A stretch of DNA of 64,000 bases from Chersky-840 sp963848335 (GTDB taxonomy: Bacteria; Actinomycetota; Acidimicrobiia; Acidimicrobiales; UBA8190), in assembly GCA_963848335.1 (NCBI GenBank), contig CAWKDD010000001.1, forward strand, positions 1,674,001 through 1,738,000. Direction: 5' to 3'. Position 1 is the stretch's first letter; the number at the start of each line of letters is the position of its first letter. Shown here in pieces: positions 52,299-60,892 of this stretch. The notes below the pieces were generated by a model that made no database searches, was not told the DNA's origin, and worked only from the letters and a program-made list of their open reading frames with translations. The position numbers and the translations under genes are program-made.

Positions 52299-52516
52299 TC
52301 CCCGCCGGAGCTCGACGCCATCGGGGTGGAGCGGTCACCGACCGAGATCACCAGCCGCTCGCCGGGCCGCACCCGGCCGCTCCAGGCCACCCGGTCGCGG
52401 CTGTTGAGGCTGCGCCGCACCAGCCAGGCGGCACCGGCCACGGCCAGCCAGATCGGCTCGCCCGCCCGTCCGCGCCGCAGGGCACGCGTCACCAGGACGC
52501 GCAGGATCCGGTCCAC
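52295..52516 (-). CDS. Small protein of unknown function before trmI
   Basis: 73 residues with one hydrophobic stretch (EPIWLAVAGAAWLVRRSL) and a C-terminal part (RVRPGERLVISVGDRS) that may be membrane-proximal. Not recognised. Its stop overlaps the trmI start by 4 bp and it follows the DUF3618-like gene by 10 bp, so it belongs to the same operon. Confidence 0.65.
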   Translation of the reverse strand: MDRILRVLVTRALRRGRAGEPIWLAVAGAAWLVRRSLNSRDRVAWSGRVRPGERLVISVGDRSTPMASSSGGE

Positions 52517-52526
52517 GACGGCCGCT

Positions 52527-52736
52527 TCAGACCTTGCGGATCTCGATGACGGCGGAACGGGCCCGACCCCGTCGCCGGCCCAGGAGATAGGCGATCAGCA
52601 CCGCCAGCACCACGCCGGCCGCGGCCGTGCTGATCAGCTTGGGGCGCACCGCGTCGACGGTCTCCTCCACGCCCCCCGACATCTCCCGGAGCTTGGCCTC
52701 CAGGTCGTCGCGGGTGATCCTCGCCGTGGTCGCCAT
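52527..52736 (-). CDS. DUF3618-like small membrane protein
   Basis: 69 residues: a charged N-terminal helix (ITRDDLEAKLREMSGGVEET), then one membrane helix (ISTAAAGVVLAVLIAYLLG) and a basic tail. This matches the short DUF3618 layout, often found next to holin-like envelope genes in actinobacteria. Its ATG is 2 bp after the stop of the holin-like gene. Function unknown. Confidence 0.7.
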   Translation of the reverse strand: MATTARITRDDLEAKLREMSGGVEETVDAVRPKLISTAAAGVVLAVLIAYLLGRRRGRARSAVIEIRKV

Positions 52737-52738
52737 GG

Positions 52739-53125
52739 TCAGCGCCTCCCCTCCTTGTCACGGCCCGTCCGGGCCGCCGGCCCCTTGTTGATCCGCCACA
52801 CGCACAGGGCCATGATCGCCACCGCCCCCACCACGGTGATCAGGTAGGGCAGCCAGCTGAGATCCCCCCTGAACGCGGACCCGGTCTCGGTCTGCAGCGC
52901 CCGCAGCAGGGCCAGGAGCAGCAGGACGGCGCCTACGGTGAGGGCGATCGACCCCGCCACCCCGAAGGCCACGAAGCGCCCCAGGCTCTTGAGGGGCCCG
53001 AGGGTCTCCTGCTTGGCGTAGTCCATGACGAGCTGGAGGAAGTCGCCACCAGCCGCGCCCAGCCCGCCGCCGCGCCCCGACCGCCCACCCTCACGTGCCA
53101 CCGATCCTCCTCTGAGGCGAGCCAT
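52739..53125 (-). CDS. Holin-like (phage holin superfamily III) membrane protein
   Basis: 128 residues. A Gly/Arg-rich N-terminus precedes two membrane helices (FVAFGVAGSIALTVGAVLLL and YLITVVGAVAIMALCVW). It resembles actinobacterial chromosomal holin-superfamily III proteins, which are not phage-derived in this context. First gene of the holin-DUF3618-unknown-trmI group. Confidence 0.72.
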   Translation of the reverse strand: MARLRGGSVAREGGRSGRGGGLGAAGGDFLQLVMDYAKQETLGPLKSLGRFVAFGVAGSIALTVGAVLLLLALLRALQTETGSAFRGDLSWLPYLITVVGAVAIMALCVWRINKGPAARTGRDKEGRR

Positions 53126-53165
53126 CCTCTCCCGCCCGGGTGAGCTGGCAGAAGCATCTTACGGC

Positions 53166-53570
53166 TCAGTCCCGAGGAGTGAGGAGGTAGGTGGAGCTGG
53201 CCTTGGCCACGAGCCTCCCCCCGCCGTCGGTCACCTCGGCCTCCACGAACGCCACCCGGCCTCCGCCCGAGACGACCTTGGACGTGCACGTGAGGGTGCC
53301 CCCGGGGGGCACCGGCGCCAGGAAGCTCACCTTCATCTCGGCGTTGGCCGAGAAAACCTTCCTCCCTCTGGCCCACGTCACGGTGGCGGCGCCCATGGCC
53401 GAGTCGCAGCACGCGGCCAGGAACCCGCCCTGGAGCACCCCGACCGGATTGGTGAAGCGCTCGTCGGCGGGCATCTGCCACACCGTGATGCCCGGCTCGG
53501 ACTTGTCGACGCACACCATGCCCAGCGTGAGGTCGCAGTTGGGTGGCACCTGCACCCGGGGATCGGCCAC
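53166..53570 (-). CDS. PaaI-type hotdog-fold thioesterase
   Basis: 134 residues from the GTG at 53570, set by the promoter. Hotdog fold with PVGVLQGGFLAACCDSAMGA (active-site helix) and NAEMKVSFLAPVPPGGTLTC. It should hydrolyse an acyl- or aryl-CoA. It is divergent from nagA with only 25 bp between their start codons. Confidence 0.87.
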   Translation of the reverse strand: MADPRVQVPPNCDLTLGMVCVDKSEPGITVWQMPADERFTNPVGVLQGGFLAACCDSAMGAATVTWARGRKVFSANAEMKVSFLAPVPPGGTLTCTSKVVSGGGRVAFVEAEVTDGGGRLVAKASSTYLLTPRD

Positions 53571-53576
53571 GTCGAG

Positions 53577-53586
53577 ACGGTACCGT
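53577..53586. promoter_or_regulatory. Palindromic two-way -10 element between thioesterase and nagA
   Basis: ACGGTACCGT is a perfect palindrome that gives TACCGT on both strands. On the minus strand it lies 6 nt before the thioesterase GTG; on the plus strand, 9 nt before the nagA GTG. Both messages would be leaderless and would compete for one polymerase site. Confidence 0.65.
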
Positions 53587-53595
53587 ACGACTCCC

Positions 53596-54723
53596 GTGCC
53601 CTCGCCACGACCCGACCCCCCACCCCCCGGCCCCGCGGCCACCGTCGTGGGGGCCGCCACCGTCGTCGCCTCCGGCGGGCCCGTGGCCGACGCCGAGGTG
53701 GTGGTGGAGGGGGGCCTGATCTCCGGGGTGCGGCCCGCCACCGGCGCCGTCCCCGACGTGGTGCTCGTCCCGGGCTTCGTCGACCTCCAGGTCAACGGGA
53801 TCGGAGACGTCGACGTGGCCGGCGCGGCCGGGGCGGACTGGGACACGCTGGACCGGTCCCTGCTGGCCCAGGGGGTTACCACGTGGTGCCCGACCATCGT
53901 GACCGCAGCGCTCGACGCCCTCGAGGCCTCCCTGGCCGGCGTGGCCCAGGCGGCGCGGCGTCCGGGCGGCGGGCGCCCCCAGGTCGCCGGGGCCCACCTC
54001 GAAGGCCCCTTCCTGGCGGTGCGGGGCGCGCACCGCCCCGAGCTCGTGCGCGACGTGGTCGACGCCGCTTGGCTCGACTCCGTGGCGGACCTGGTGCGTG
54101 TCGTCACGCTCGCGCCCGAGCTTCCCGGTTCCCTCGACGCCATCACCGCCCTGAGCGACCGGGGGATCCTCGTGGCCCTCGGCCACTCCGCCTGCAGCGC
54201 CGAGGTGGCGGCCGAGGGCGCCGCCGCGGGGGCCCGTCTCGTCACCCACCTGGGCAACGCCATGGGGCCGCTGCACCACCGCGCCCCGGGTCTCCTCGGG
54301 GCCGCCCTCGCCGACGACCGTCTGTCGGTGTCGGTGATCGCCGACCTCGTCCACACCCACCCCGTGTTCGTGCGCCTGGCGTTCAACGCCAAAGGGCCCC
54401 ACGGTGTGGCCCTGGTCACCGACGCGGTCAAGGTCACCGGCGCGGGAAGCGGGGCCCCGCGACTCGCCGACGGCACGCTGGCCGGGTCCGTGCTCACCAT
54501 GGACGGAGCGCTCGGCAACGTCGTGCGCCACAGCGCCGTCCCCCTCGCCCATGCCGTGCAGGCCGCCAGCACCACGCCGGCCCGGTTGCTCGGGTTGGAG
54601 GACAGGGGTGCGATCGCGCCGGGGCGGCGCGCCGATCTCGTCGCCCTCGAGCCCACCGGCACCGGCGCCTGGCGCGTGGGCAAGGTGTGGGTGGGTGGCG
54701 AGGTCGCCTGGCCGCGGGGCTGA
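53596..54723 (+). CDS. nagA: N-acetylglucosamine-6-phosphate deacetylase
   Basis: 375 residues from the GTG at 53596. TIM-barrel amidohydrolase: VPGFVDLQVNGIGDVDVAGA, AHLEGPFLAVRGAHRPELVR (metal Glu), LGHSACSAEVAAEGAAAGAR and THLGNAMGPLHHRAPGL (His ligands), and the catalytic Asp in LVTDAVKVTG. It makes glucosamine-6-phosphate from GlcNAc-6-P in amino-sugar recycling. The longer frame upstream runs across the divergent gene and is not used. Confidence 0.9.
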   Translation: MPSPRPDPPPPGPAATVVGAATVVASGGPVADAEVVVEGGLISGVRPATGAVPDVVLVPGFVDLQVNGIGDVDVAGAAGADWDTLDRSLLAQGVTTWCPTIVTAALDALEASLAGVAQAARRPGGGRPQVAGAHLEGPFLAVRGAHRPELVRDVVDAAWLDSVADLVRVVTLAPELPGSLDAITALSDRGILVALGHSACSAEVAAEGAAAGARLVTHLGNAMGPLHHRAPGLLGAALADDRLSVSVIADLVHTHPVFVRLAFNAKGPHGVALVTDAVKVTGAGSGAPRLADGTLAGSVLTMDGALGNVVRHSAVPLAHAVQAASTTPARLLGLEDRGAIAPGRRADLVALEPTGTGAWRVGKVWVGGEVAWPRG

Positions 54724-54776
54724 CCCCGGGCCGTCCCGTGCCCGGGGACGGCGGCCTGGCGCAGGGGGGTCGGCGA

Positions 54777-54782
54777 TAGGGT
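54777..54782 (+). promoter_or_regulatory. -10 box TAGGGT, 7 nt before the FIST gene
   Basis: Consistent with a leaderless message starting at the ATG at 54790. Confidence 0.6.
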
Positions 54783-54789
54783 CGCGGCG

Positions 54790-55983
54790 ATGCCCTTCGC
54801 GGCCGCCCTGAGCGAGCACCCCTTGACCGCCCATGCCGTGGGAGAGGTGACGGGTGCGGTTCTCGAGCGCATCGGTGAGCGACCCGACTTCGCCACCGTG
54901 TTCGTCACACCGCCGCACGCCGGCGCGCTCGAGGACGTCATGCGGACCGTCGAAGAGGTGCTGCATCCTCTGGTGTCGCTCGGATGCGCGGCGGAGTCGG
55001 TGCTGGGCCCGCACCGCGAGGTGGAACAGGGCGCCGCCGTCTCGCTGTTGGCAGGGCACGTGGGCCCCCTGGTGCCACTGGCGCTCGACGCCGTGCCGTC
55101 GGACTCCGGCGACGGCCTGGTCCTGCGGGGCTGGCCCCCGGACATCCCCTTCGCCCCCGAGGCGCTCGTCCTCCTGGGGGACCCCTACAGCTTCCCCACC
55201 GAGTCCTTCCTCGAATGGGTGGACGCCAACCATCCCGGCCTGCGGGTGGTGGGCGGCATGGCCTCGGCGGCGCGCGGCCCGGGCGGCAATCGCCTCGCCC
55301 TGGGCACGCACGTCGGCACCGGCGGCGCCGTCGGCGCCTTCCTCGGCCCCGGCACCGAGATCGCCACCCTGGTGTCCCAGGGGTGCCGGCCCTTCGGCGA
55401 CCCCCTCGTCGTCACCAGGGCCGAGCACAACCTCCTCTTCGAGCTGGCCGGGCGCCCCGCCCTCGAGCAGGTGGTGGCCCAGGCGCGCGACTCGCTGAGC
55501 GAAGAGGAGGTGGTCCTGCTCGAGTCCGGTGGCCTGCATCTCGGGCAGGTGATCGACGAGCACAAGGAGCATTTCGGCCGGGGCGACTTCCTGGTGCGCA
55601 ACGTGCTCGGCGCGGACCGGGCCACGGGAGCCATCGCCGTGGGCGACGCCATCGCGCTGGGCACGACCGTGCAATTCCATCTGCGCGACGCCGGCTCCGC
55701 CGATCAGGACCTCAACGCCCTGGTGCGGGCGCGCCACGCCGATGCCGCCCTCGTCTTCACGTGCAACGGCCGGGGCACCCGGTTGTTCGGGGAGCCCCAC
55801 CACGACGTACGCGTCCTGACCGAACACCTCGGCGCCGTCCCCATGGCGGGGTTCTTCGCCGCCGGGGAGCTCGGCCCCGTGGGCGGCAGGAACTTCGTCC
55901 ACGGGTTCACCGCCTCGGTGGCCCTGTTCACCGACCGCTCGGGCCGGACCCCGCGCCCGGACGGGGACCCGGGGTCGGCGTGA
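54790..55983 (+). CDS. FIST-domain sensory protein
   Basis: 397 residues. The FIST N domain (LVLLGDPYSFPTESFLEWVD, GLRVVGGMASAARGPGGNRL) is followed by a FIST C domain (FTCNGRGTRLFGEPHHDVRV, VPMAGFFAAGELGPVGGRNF). FIST domains bind small molecules, perhaps amino acids, and usually belong to signalling proteins. This one has no output domain, so it must act on a partner. It ends 58 bp before tkt, which has its own promoter. Confidence 0.88.
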   Translation: MPFAAALSEHPLTAHAVGEVTGAVLERIGERPDFATVFVTPPHAGALEDVMRTVEEVLHPLVSLGCAAESVLGPHREVEQGAAVSLLAGHVGPLVPLALDAVPSDSGDGLVLRGWPPDIPFAPEALVLLGDPYSFPTESFLEWVDANHPGLRVVGGMASAARGPGGNRLALGTHVGTGGAVGAFLGPGTEIATLVSQGCRPFGDPLVVTRAEHNLLFELAGRPALEQVVAQARDSLSEEEVVLLESGGLHLGQVIDEHKEHFGRGDFLVRNVLGADRATGAIAVGDAIALGTTVQFHLRDAGSADQDLNALVRARHADAALVFTCNGRGTRLFGEPHHDVRVLTEHLGAVPMAGFFAAGELGPVGGRNFVHGFTASVALFTDRSGRTPRPDGDPGSA

Positions 55984-56028
55984 CGAGCGATCGGCGCCGC
56001 GCCCGGTTGCCGGCGGCGACCGACGGGG

Positions 56029-56034
56029 TACGGT
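56029..56034 (+). promoter_or_regulatory. -10 box TACGGT, 7 nt before tkt
   Basis: Likely promoter of the tkt-tal-zwf unit; leaderless start at GTG 56042. Confidence 0.6.
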
Positions 56035-56041
56035 TCTCACC

Positions 56042-58057
56042 GTGACCGAAGCGGAGCTCGAGCAGCTCGGGATCAACGTCGTCCGGGGTTTCGCCATGGA
56101 CGCCCCGCAGAAGGCCGACTCCGGCCACCCCGGCACCGCCATGGCGCTGGCGCCGCTGGCGCACGTGCTGTTCACCAGGGTCATGCGCCACGACCCCGCG
56201 TACCCCGACTGGCCCGACCGTGACCGCTTCATCCTCTCCAACGGCCATGCCTCGATCCTGCTGTACTCCTTTCTGTTCCTCACCGGGTACGGCCTCACCC
56301 TCGACGACATCAAGCAGTTCCGCCAGTGGGACAGCAAGACGCCGGGGCATCCCGAGGTGCACCTGACCACAGGGGTCGAGGTCACCACGGGCCCGCTCGG
56401 CCAGGGGGTCGGCAACGGCGTGGGCATGGGGATGGCCGAGCGGTGGCTGAGGGCCCGCTTCGGGCCCGAGCTCGTCGACCACTACACCTTCGTGTTCTGC
56501 GGCGACGGGTGTCTGATGGAGGGGATCAGCCACGAAGCGGCGTCGCTCGCCGGCCATCTCGAGTTGGGCCGGCTCGTCTATGTCTACGACAACAACCACA
56601 TCACCATCGACGGGCCGACCGAGCTCGCCTACAACGACGACGTGGCCGAGCGTTTCGACGCCTACGGCTGGCACACCCAGGACATCGGCGAGGTGGCCAA
56701 CGACACCGACGCCCTCGAGGCCGCCCTGCGGCGGGCCATGGCGGTGGAGGACAAGCCGTCGATGATCCTGCTGCGCAGCCACATCGGCTGGCCGTCCCCC
56801 CACAAGACCGACACCGCCGACGCCCACGGGAACCCTCTCGGCGAGGAAGAGGTCCGCGAGACCAAGGCCATCCTCGGCCTTCCGCCCGACAAGCAGTTCT
56901 GGGTCCCCGACGAGGTGATCGGGCTCTACCGGCGCTGCCTGGCGCGCGGCGAGGAGCTCAGCAGCGCGTGGAGGACGCGATTCGCCGGGTGGACCGGGGA
57001 CAAAGCGGCCTGGGAGGCGGCCCAGCAGGGACGGGGCCTCGAAGGCTGGTCCGCCAAGCTCCCGGTCTTCGAGGCCGGTACGAGCCTCGCCACGCGCGTG
57101 GCGTTCAACCGCTGCCTCACGGCCACAGACGAGATGATCCCCGGGTTGGTGGCAGGGGCCGCCGACCTGACGGGAAACACCGGCGTCAAGCTGCAGGACA
57201 CCGTCAACCAGTCGGCCCAGGATCCCGAGGGAGACCAGATCCACTACGGGATCCGAGAGCACGCCATGGGCGCGGCCATGACCGGCATGGCCCGCCACGG
57301 CGGCGTGCTCCCCGTAGGCGGGACCTTCTTCATCTTCAGTGACTACATGCGTCCGGCGGTCCGCCTCGCCGCTCTGTCGGAGGCGCACGTCGTCTACTCG
57401 TGGACGCACGACTCGGTGGGCCTGGGCGAGGACGGCCCCACCCATCAGCCCGTGGAGCAGCTGGCATCGCTGCGCGCCCTGCCGGGACTGCGCCTCATCC
57501 GGCCGGCCGACGCCAACGAGACCGCCCACGCATGGCGCATCGCCGTCGACTCCGACGGGCCCACCGCGTTGGTGCTGACGCGCCAGTCCATCCCCGTGCT
57601 CGAAGGCACCGCCGAGGCCGCCGAGGGTGTGGCCCGCGGCGGGTACGTGCTGTCGGAGCCCGAGGGAGGGCCCGACATCATCCTCGTCGGCACCGGCTCG
57701 GAGGTGTGGGTGTGCGTGGAGGCCGCCCGACTGCTGGCCGCAGCGGGCGAAGGTGACGACGTTTCGGCGGGGCCTTTCCGGGCCCGGGTGGTGTCGCTGC
57801 CGAGCTGGGATCTCTTCGCCCTGCAGCCCGTGTCCTACCGCCACGAGGTCCTCCCCCCCGGTATCCGCCGCCTCGCCGTGGAAGCGGCCGCGTCCTTGGG
57901 CTGGGAGCGCTACGCGGACGACGTCGTGGCCATCGACCACTTCGGCGCGTCGGCGCCGGGCCCGATCGTGCTCGAGCACTTCGGGTACACGCCCGCCAAC
58001 GTGGCTTCCCGGGCCCGGGCCCTGCTGGCTGACGCCGGCCCCCCATCGGGGCGCTGA
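56042..58057 (+). CDS. tkt: Transketolase
   Basis: 671 residues, full length. Thiamine-diphosphate enzyme with ADSGHPGTAMALAPLAHVLF, FCGDGCLMEGISHEAASLAG (cofactor motif) and the pyrimidine-part motif ending in GVLPVGGTFFIFSDYMRPAV. The catalytic His is in SNGHASILLYS. It moves two-carbon units in the pentose phosphate pathway. First gene of a tkt-tal-zwf operon; tal follows after 61 bp. Confidence 0.96.
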   Translation: MTEAELEQLGINVVRGFAMDAPQKADSGHPGTAMALAPLAHVLFTRVMRHDPAYPDWPDRDRFILSNGHASILLYSFLFLTGYGLTLDDIKQFRQWDSKTPGHPEVHLTTGVEVTTGPLGQGVGNGVGMGMAERWLRARFGPELVDHYTFVFCGDGCLMEGISHEAASLAGHLELGRLVYVYDNNHITIDGPTELAYNDDVAERFDAYGWHTQDIGEVANDTDALEAALRRAMAVEDKPSMILLRSHIGWPSPHKTDTADAHGNPLGEEEVRETKAILGLPPDKQFWVPDEVIGLYRRCLARGEELSSAWRTRFAGWTGDKAAWEAAQQGRGLEGWSAKLPVFEAGTSLATRVAFNRCLTATDEMIPGLVAGAADLTGNTGVKLQDTVNQSAQDPEGDQIHYGIREHAMGAAMTGMARHGGVLPVGGTFFIFSDYMRPAVRLAALSEAHVVYSWTHDSVGLGEDGPTHQPVEQLASLRALPGLRLIRPADANETAHAWRIAVDSDGPTALVLTRQSIPVLEGTAEAAEGVARGGYVLSEPEGGPDIILVGTGSEVWVCVEAARLLAAAGEGDDVSAGPFRARVVSLPSWDLFALQPVSYRHEVLPPGIRRLAVEAAASLGWERYADDVVAIDHFGASAPGPIVLEHFGYTPANVASRARALLADAGPPSGR

Positions 58058-58118
58058 CACGAACTCACCGCCGGCGACGCCGCGTCGAAGGCGCCCGTCC
58101 CGGCGAGAAGGGAGCACC

Positions 58119-59249
58119 ATGACCAAGCTCCACGACCTCTACGAACAGGGGGGCCAGAGCCCGTGGCTGGACAACCTCCGCCGCGACTACCTGCACAACG
58201 GGCGGCTGGCCGAGCTCGTGCGCGAGGGCATCCGGGGCTTGACGTCGAACCCCACCATCTTCGCCAAGGCCATAGAGAGCACCGACGACTACGACGAGCA
58301 GTTCGGCGACCTGCTGGCCTCGCACACCGTGGAGGAGGCGTACTGGGAGCTCGTCGTCACCGACATCCGCGACGCCTTGGCGGTCCTGGCACCGGTGCAC
58401 GAGAGCTCCGGCGGCATCGACGGGTACGTCTCGCTGGAGGTGGCCCCGAGTCTGGCCCACGACACCGAGGGGACCATCAAGGCGGCCCGCCACTTCCACG
58501 AGCTCATCGCCGAGCCCAACCTCTACGTGAAGATCCCGGCCACGGCCGAGGGCGTGCCCGCCATCCGCGCCATGTTCGGCGAGGGACGGAGCATCAACAT
58601 CACCCTGCTGTTCAGCCTGGAGCGTTACGACGAAGTCATCGAGGCCTACCTCGGAGGGCTCGAGGACCTGGTCGCCACCGGGGTGAGCGACCTGTCGCCG
58701 GTGCGCAGCGTGGCGTCGTTCTTCGTGAGCCGGGTCGACACCGAGGTCGACCGGCGCCTCGACACCCGGGCCGCCCAGGTCGAACCGGCGGGCGGCGGGG
58801 AGGTCCTGTCGCTGCGGGGCACGGCGGCCGTCGCCCAGGCCCGGCGGGCCTACGCCCTCTTCACGCAGCGGTTCTCCGGAGCGCGCTGGGAGGCACTGGC
58901 GGCCAAGGGTGCCAAGGTGCAGCGCCCCCTGTGGGCGTCGACCTCCACCAAGAACCCCGCCTATCCCGACCTGGCCTACGTGGACACGCTCATCGGTCCC
59001 GACACGGTCAACACCATGCCCGACGAGACCATCGCCGCCTTCCTCGACCACGGGACCACCGCCCGCACGGTGGACGCCGACCCCGACGCCGCCACCGCCG
59101 CGCTGCAGCACATCGAGGCCGCCGGCGTGGACATGGCCGACGTGGCTCGCACCCTCGAGGACGAAGGGGTGGCGAGCTTCGACAAGTCCTTCGACGAGCT
59201 CATCCAGAAGCTGTCCGACAAGGCCAACGCCCTGTCGGCGGGCGCCTGA
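58119..59249 (+). CDS. tal: Transaldolase
   Basis: 376 residues, the longer actinobacterial type. EGIRGLTSNPTIFAKAIEST (start of barrel), NLYVKIPATAEGVPAIRAMF with the Schiff-base Lys, and WASTSTKNPAYPDLAYVDTL are typical. GAGAAGGGAG precedes the ATG, so unlike tkt it is translated by a ribosome-binding site. It moves three-carbon units between sugar phosphates. It ends 13 bp before the zwf ATG. Confidence 0.95.
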   Translation: MTKLHDLYEQGGQSPWLDNLRRDYLHNGRLAELVREGIRGLTSNPTIFAKAIESTDDYDEQFGDLLASHTVEEAYWELVVTDIRDALAVLAPVHESSGGIDGYVSLEVAPSLAHDTEGTIKAARHFHELIAEPNLYVKIPATAEGVPAIRAMFGEGRSINITLLFSLERYDEVIEAYLGGLEDLVATGVSDLSPVRSVASFFVSRVDTEVDRRLDTRAAQVEPAGGGEVLSLRGTAAVAQARRAYALFTQRFSGARWEALAAKGAKVQRPLWASTSTKNPAYPDLAYVDTLIGPDTVNTMPDETIAAFLDHGTTARTVDADPDAATAALQHIEAAGVDMADVARTLEDEGVASFDKSFDELIQKLSDKANALSAGA

Positions 59250-59262
59250 CGAGCGGGGCTCC

Positions 59263-60822
59263 ATGACCCCCGACGCCGGCGCGGTCATCGAGGCCGCCGA
59301 CATCGACGACCAACAGCCGGTCCCCGCCGCGGCCCACACCCTCGACGCCGTCGACCCGCCGCCGCCGCTGGTCCTGGTGGTGTTCGGAGCCTCGGGCGAC
59401 CTGGCGGCGCGCAAGCTCCTGCCCGCCATCGCCGCCCTGGCCGAGCACAAGGCGCTCCCCGAGGGGTTCACCGTGGTGGGCGTGGCGCGCACCCAGTGGA
59501 GCGACGAGCAGTTCCGCCAGGTGGCCATCGACGCGGCACCCTTCGCCGGTCACCAGTGGCGTGAGCTCGTGTCCCGGTTCCGCTACGTGGCGGGCGAGTA
59601 CGCCGAGCAGCCGACCTTCGACAGGTTGAAGAAGGTGCTCGACGAGGCCGACGCCAAGCTGGGGACCGCCGGCAACCGGGTGTACTACCTGGCCACCATC
59701 CCCGCCGTGTTCGGCGAGGTGGCCAGCGCCCTGGCCAAGCACGGGTGCAACGCCCCGGGGGTCGGGGGCCGCTTCGCCCGGATCGTGGTGGAGAAGCCCT
59801 TCGGGCGCGACCTGGCCAGCGCCCGGGAGCTCGACGCCGTGTTGCACAGGGCGTTCGACGAGGACCAGATCTTCCGCATCGACCACTACATGGGCAAGGA
59901 GACGGTGCAGAACGTCTTGGCCCTGCGTTTCGGCAACGCCATCTTCGAGCCCATCTGGAACCGCCGCTACGTCGACTCGATCCAGATCACGGTGGCCGAG
60001 GAGCTCGGCGTCGAGCACCGCGGCGGCTTCTACGAGACGGCCGGCGCCCTGCGCGACATCGTCCAGAACCACGTCATGCAGGTGCTGGCGCTGACGCTCA
60101 TGGAACCTCCCGCCACCGTCGACGCCCAGGGCATCCGCGACGAGAAGGTGAAGCTCCTGCGAGCGGTGATGGTCCCCGACGTCGACGAGGCGGTCATCAA
60201 CTCGGTGCGGGGGCAGTACACCGCGGGCACCATCAACGGCGACCCCGTCATCGGCTACCGCGAAGAGGAAGGTGTCGACCCCAGGAGCCGCACCGAGACC
60301 TTCGTGGCCCTACGGCTGTCCGTGGACAACTGGCGGTGGGCGGGGGTTCCCGTCTACATCCGCACCGGGAAGCGCCTCCCCCAGCGCGCCACCGAGGTCG
60401 TCCTGCAGTTCCAGCGGGTCCCCCATCTCGCCTTCGGCAGCAAGCTCACCCGCGACCTGCGCCCCAACATGCTGCAACTGCGCATCCAGCCCGACGAGGG
60501 GATCTGCCTGCTCTTCGGGGCCAAGGTCCCCGGCGAGGCCTTCCGCCTGCGCTCGGTGGACATGGACTTCAGCTACGCCCAGGCCTTCCCGGGCACGACG
60601 GCGGGAGGCTACGAGCGGCTGCTCCACGACGTGATGGTGGGCGACGCCACCCTCTTCATCCGGACCGACGAGGTCGAGCGGGCGTGGCAGATCGTGGACC
60701 CGCTGCTCGAGGCCTGGAGCCAGGACGGCGTGCCCCTGTCGCAGTACCCGGCGGGCACGTGGGGGCCGAAGGAGGCCGACTCGCTGCTGGCCCGCGAGCT
60801 GCGCCAATGGCACGAACCCTGA
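59263..60822 (+). CDS. zwf: Glucose-6-phosphate 1-dehydrogenase
   Basis: 519 residues. NADP-binding VVFGASGDLAARKLLPAIAA, the substrate motif RIDHYMGKETVQNVLALRFG with the catalytic His, and the C-terminal DFSYAQAFPGTTAGGYERLL are all present. It makes NADPH and starts the oxidative pentose phosphate pathway. The first 35 residues are an Ala/Asp-rich extension. The usual partners opcA, pgl and gnd are not seen downstream in the window. Confidence 0.96.
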   Translation: MTPDAGAVIEAADIDDQQPVPAAAHTLDAVDPPPPLVLVVFGASGDLAARKLLPAIAALAEHKALPEGFTVVGVARTQWSDEQFRQVAIDAAPFAGHQWRELVSRFRYVAGEYAEQPTFDRLKKVLDEADAKLGTAGNRVYYLATIPAVFGEVASALAKHGCNAPGVGGRFARIVVEKPFGRDLASARELDAVLHRAFDEDQIFRIDHYMGKETVQNVLALRFGNAIFEPIWNRRYVDSIQITVAEELGVEHRGGFYETAGALRDIVQNHVMQVLALTLMEPPATVDAQGIRDEKVKLLRAVMVPDVDEAVINSVRGQYTAGTINGDPVIGYREEEGVDPRSRTETFVALRLSVDNWRWAGVPVYIRTGKRLPQRATEVVLQFQRVPHLAFGSKLTRDLRPNMLQLRIQPDEGICLLFGAKVPGEAFRLRSVDMDFSYAQAFPGTTAGGYERLLHDVMVGDATLFIRTDEVERAWQIVDPLLEAWSQDGVPLSQYPAGTWGPKEADSLLARELRQWHEP

Positions 60823-60879
60823 GCGGGCCACCGGGCATCGCCGCCATCGACCCGGGCCGATGGCGCGGAGGGTGACGGG

Positions 60880-60885
60880 TAAGGT
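60880..60885 (+). promoter_or_regulatory. -10 box TAAGGT, 7 nt before the FO synthase gene
   Basis: Supports GTG 60893 as the start and shows it is not dependent on the zwf transcript. Confidence 0.6.
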
Positions 60886-60892
60886 GACCGCC

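Noticed and set aside
52739..53125. Holin-like gene as a sign of a prophage
   Set aside because: No other phage genes are near, and this holin-superfamily protein with DUF3618 is a normal chromosomal pair in actinobacteria.
52933..56427. A 1164-codon open frame on the minus strand
   Set aside because: It runs opposite to nagA, the FIST gene and part of tkt, all with clear family motifs. Long antisense frames are common in very GC-rich coding DNA; its translation shows only repetitive Arg/Gly/Pro/His content.
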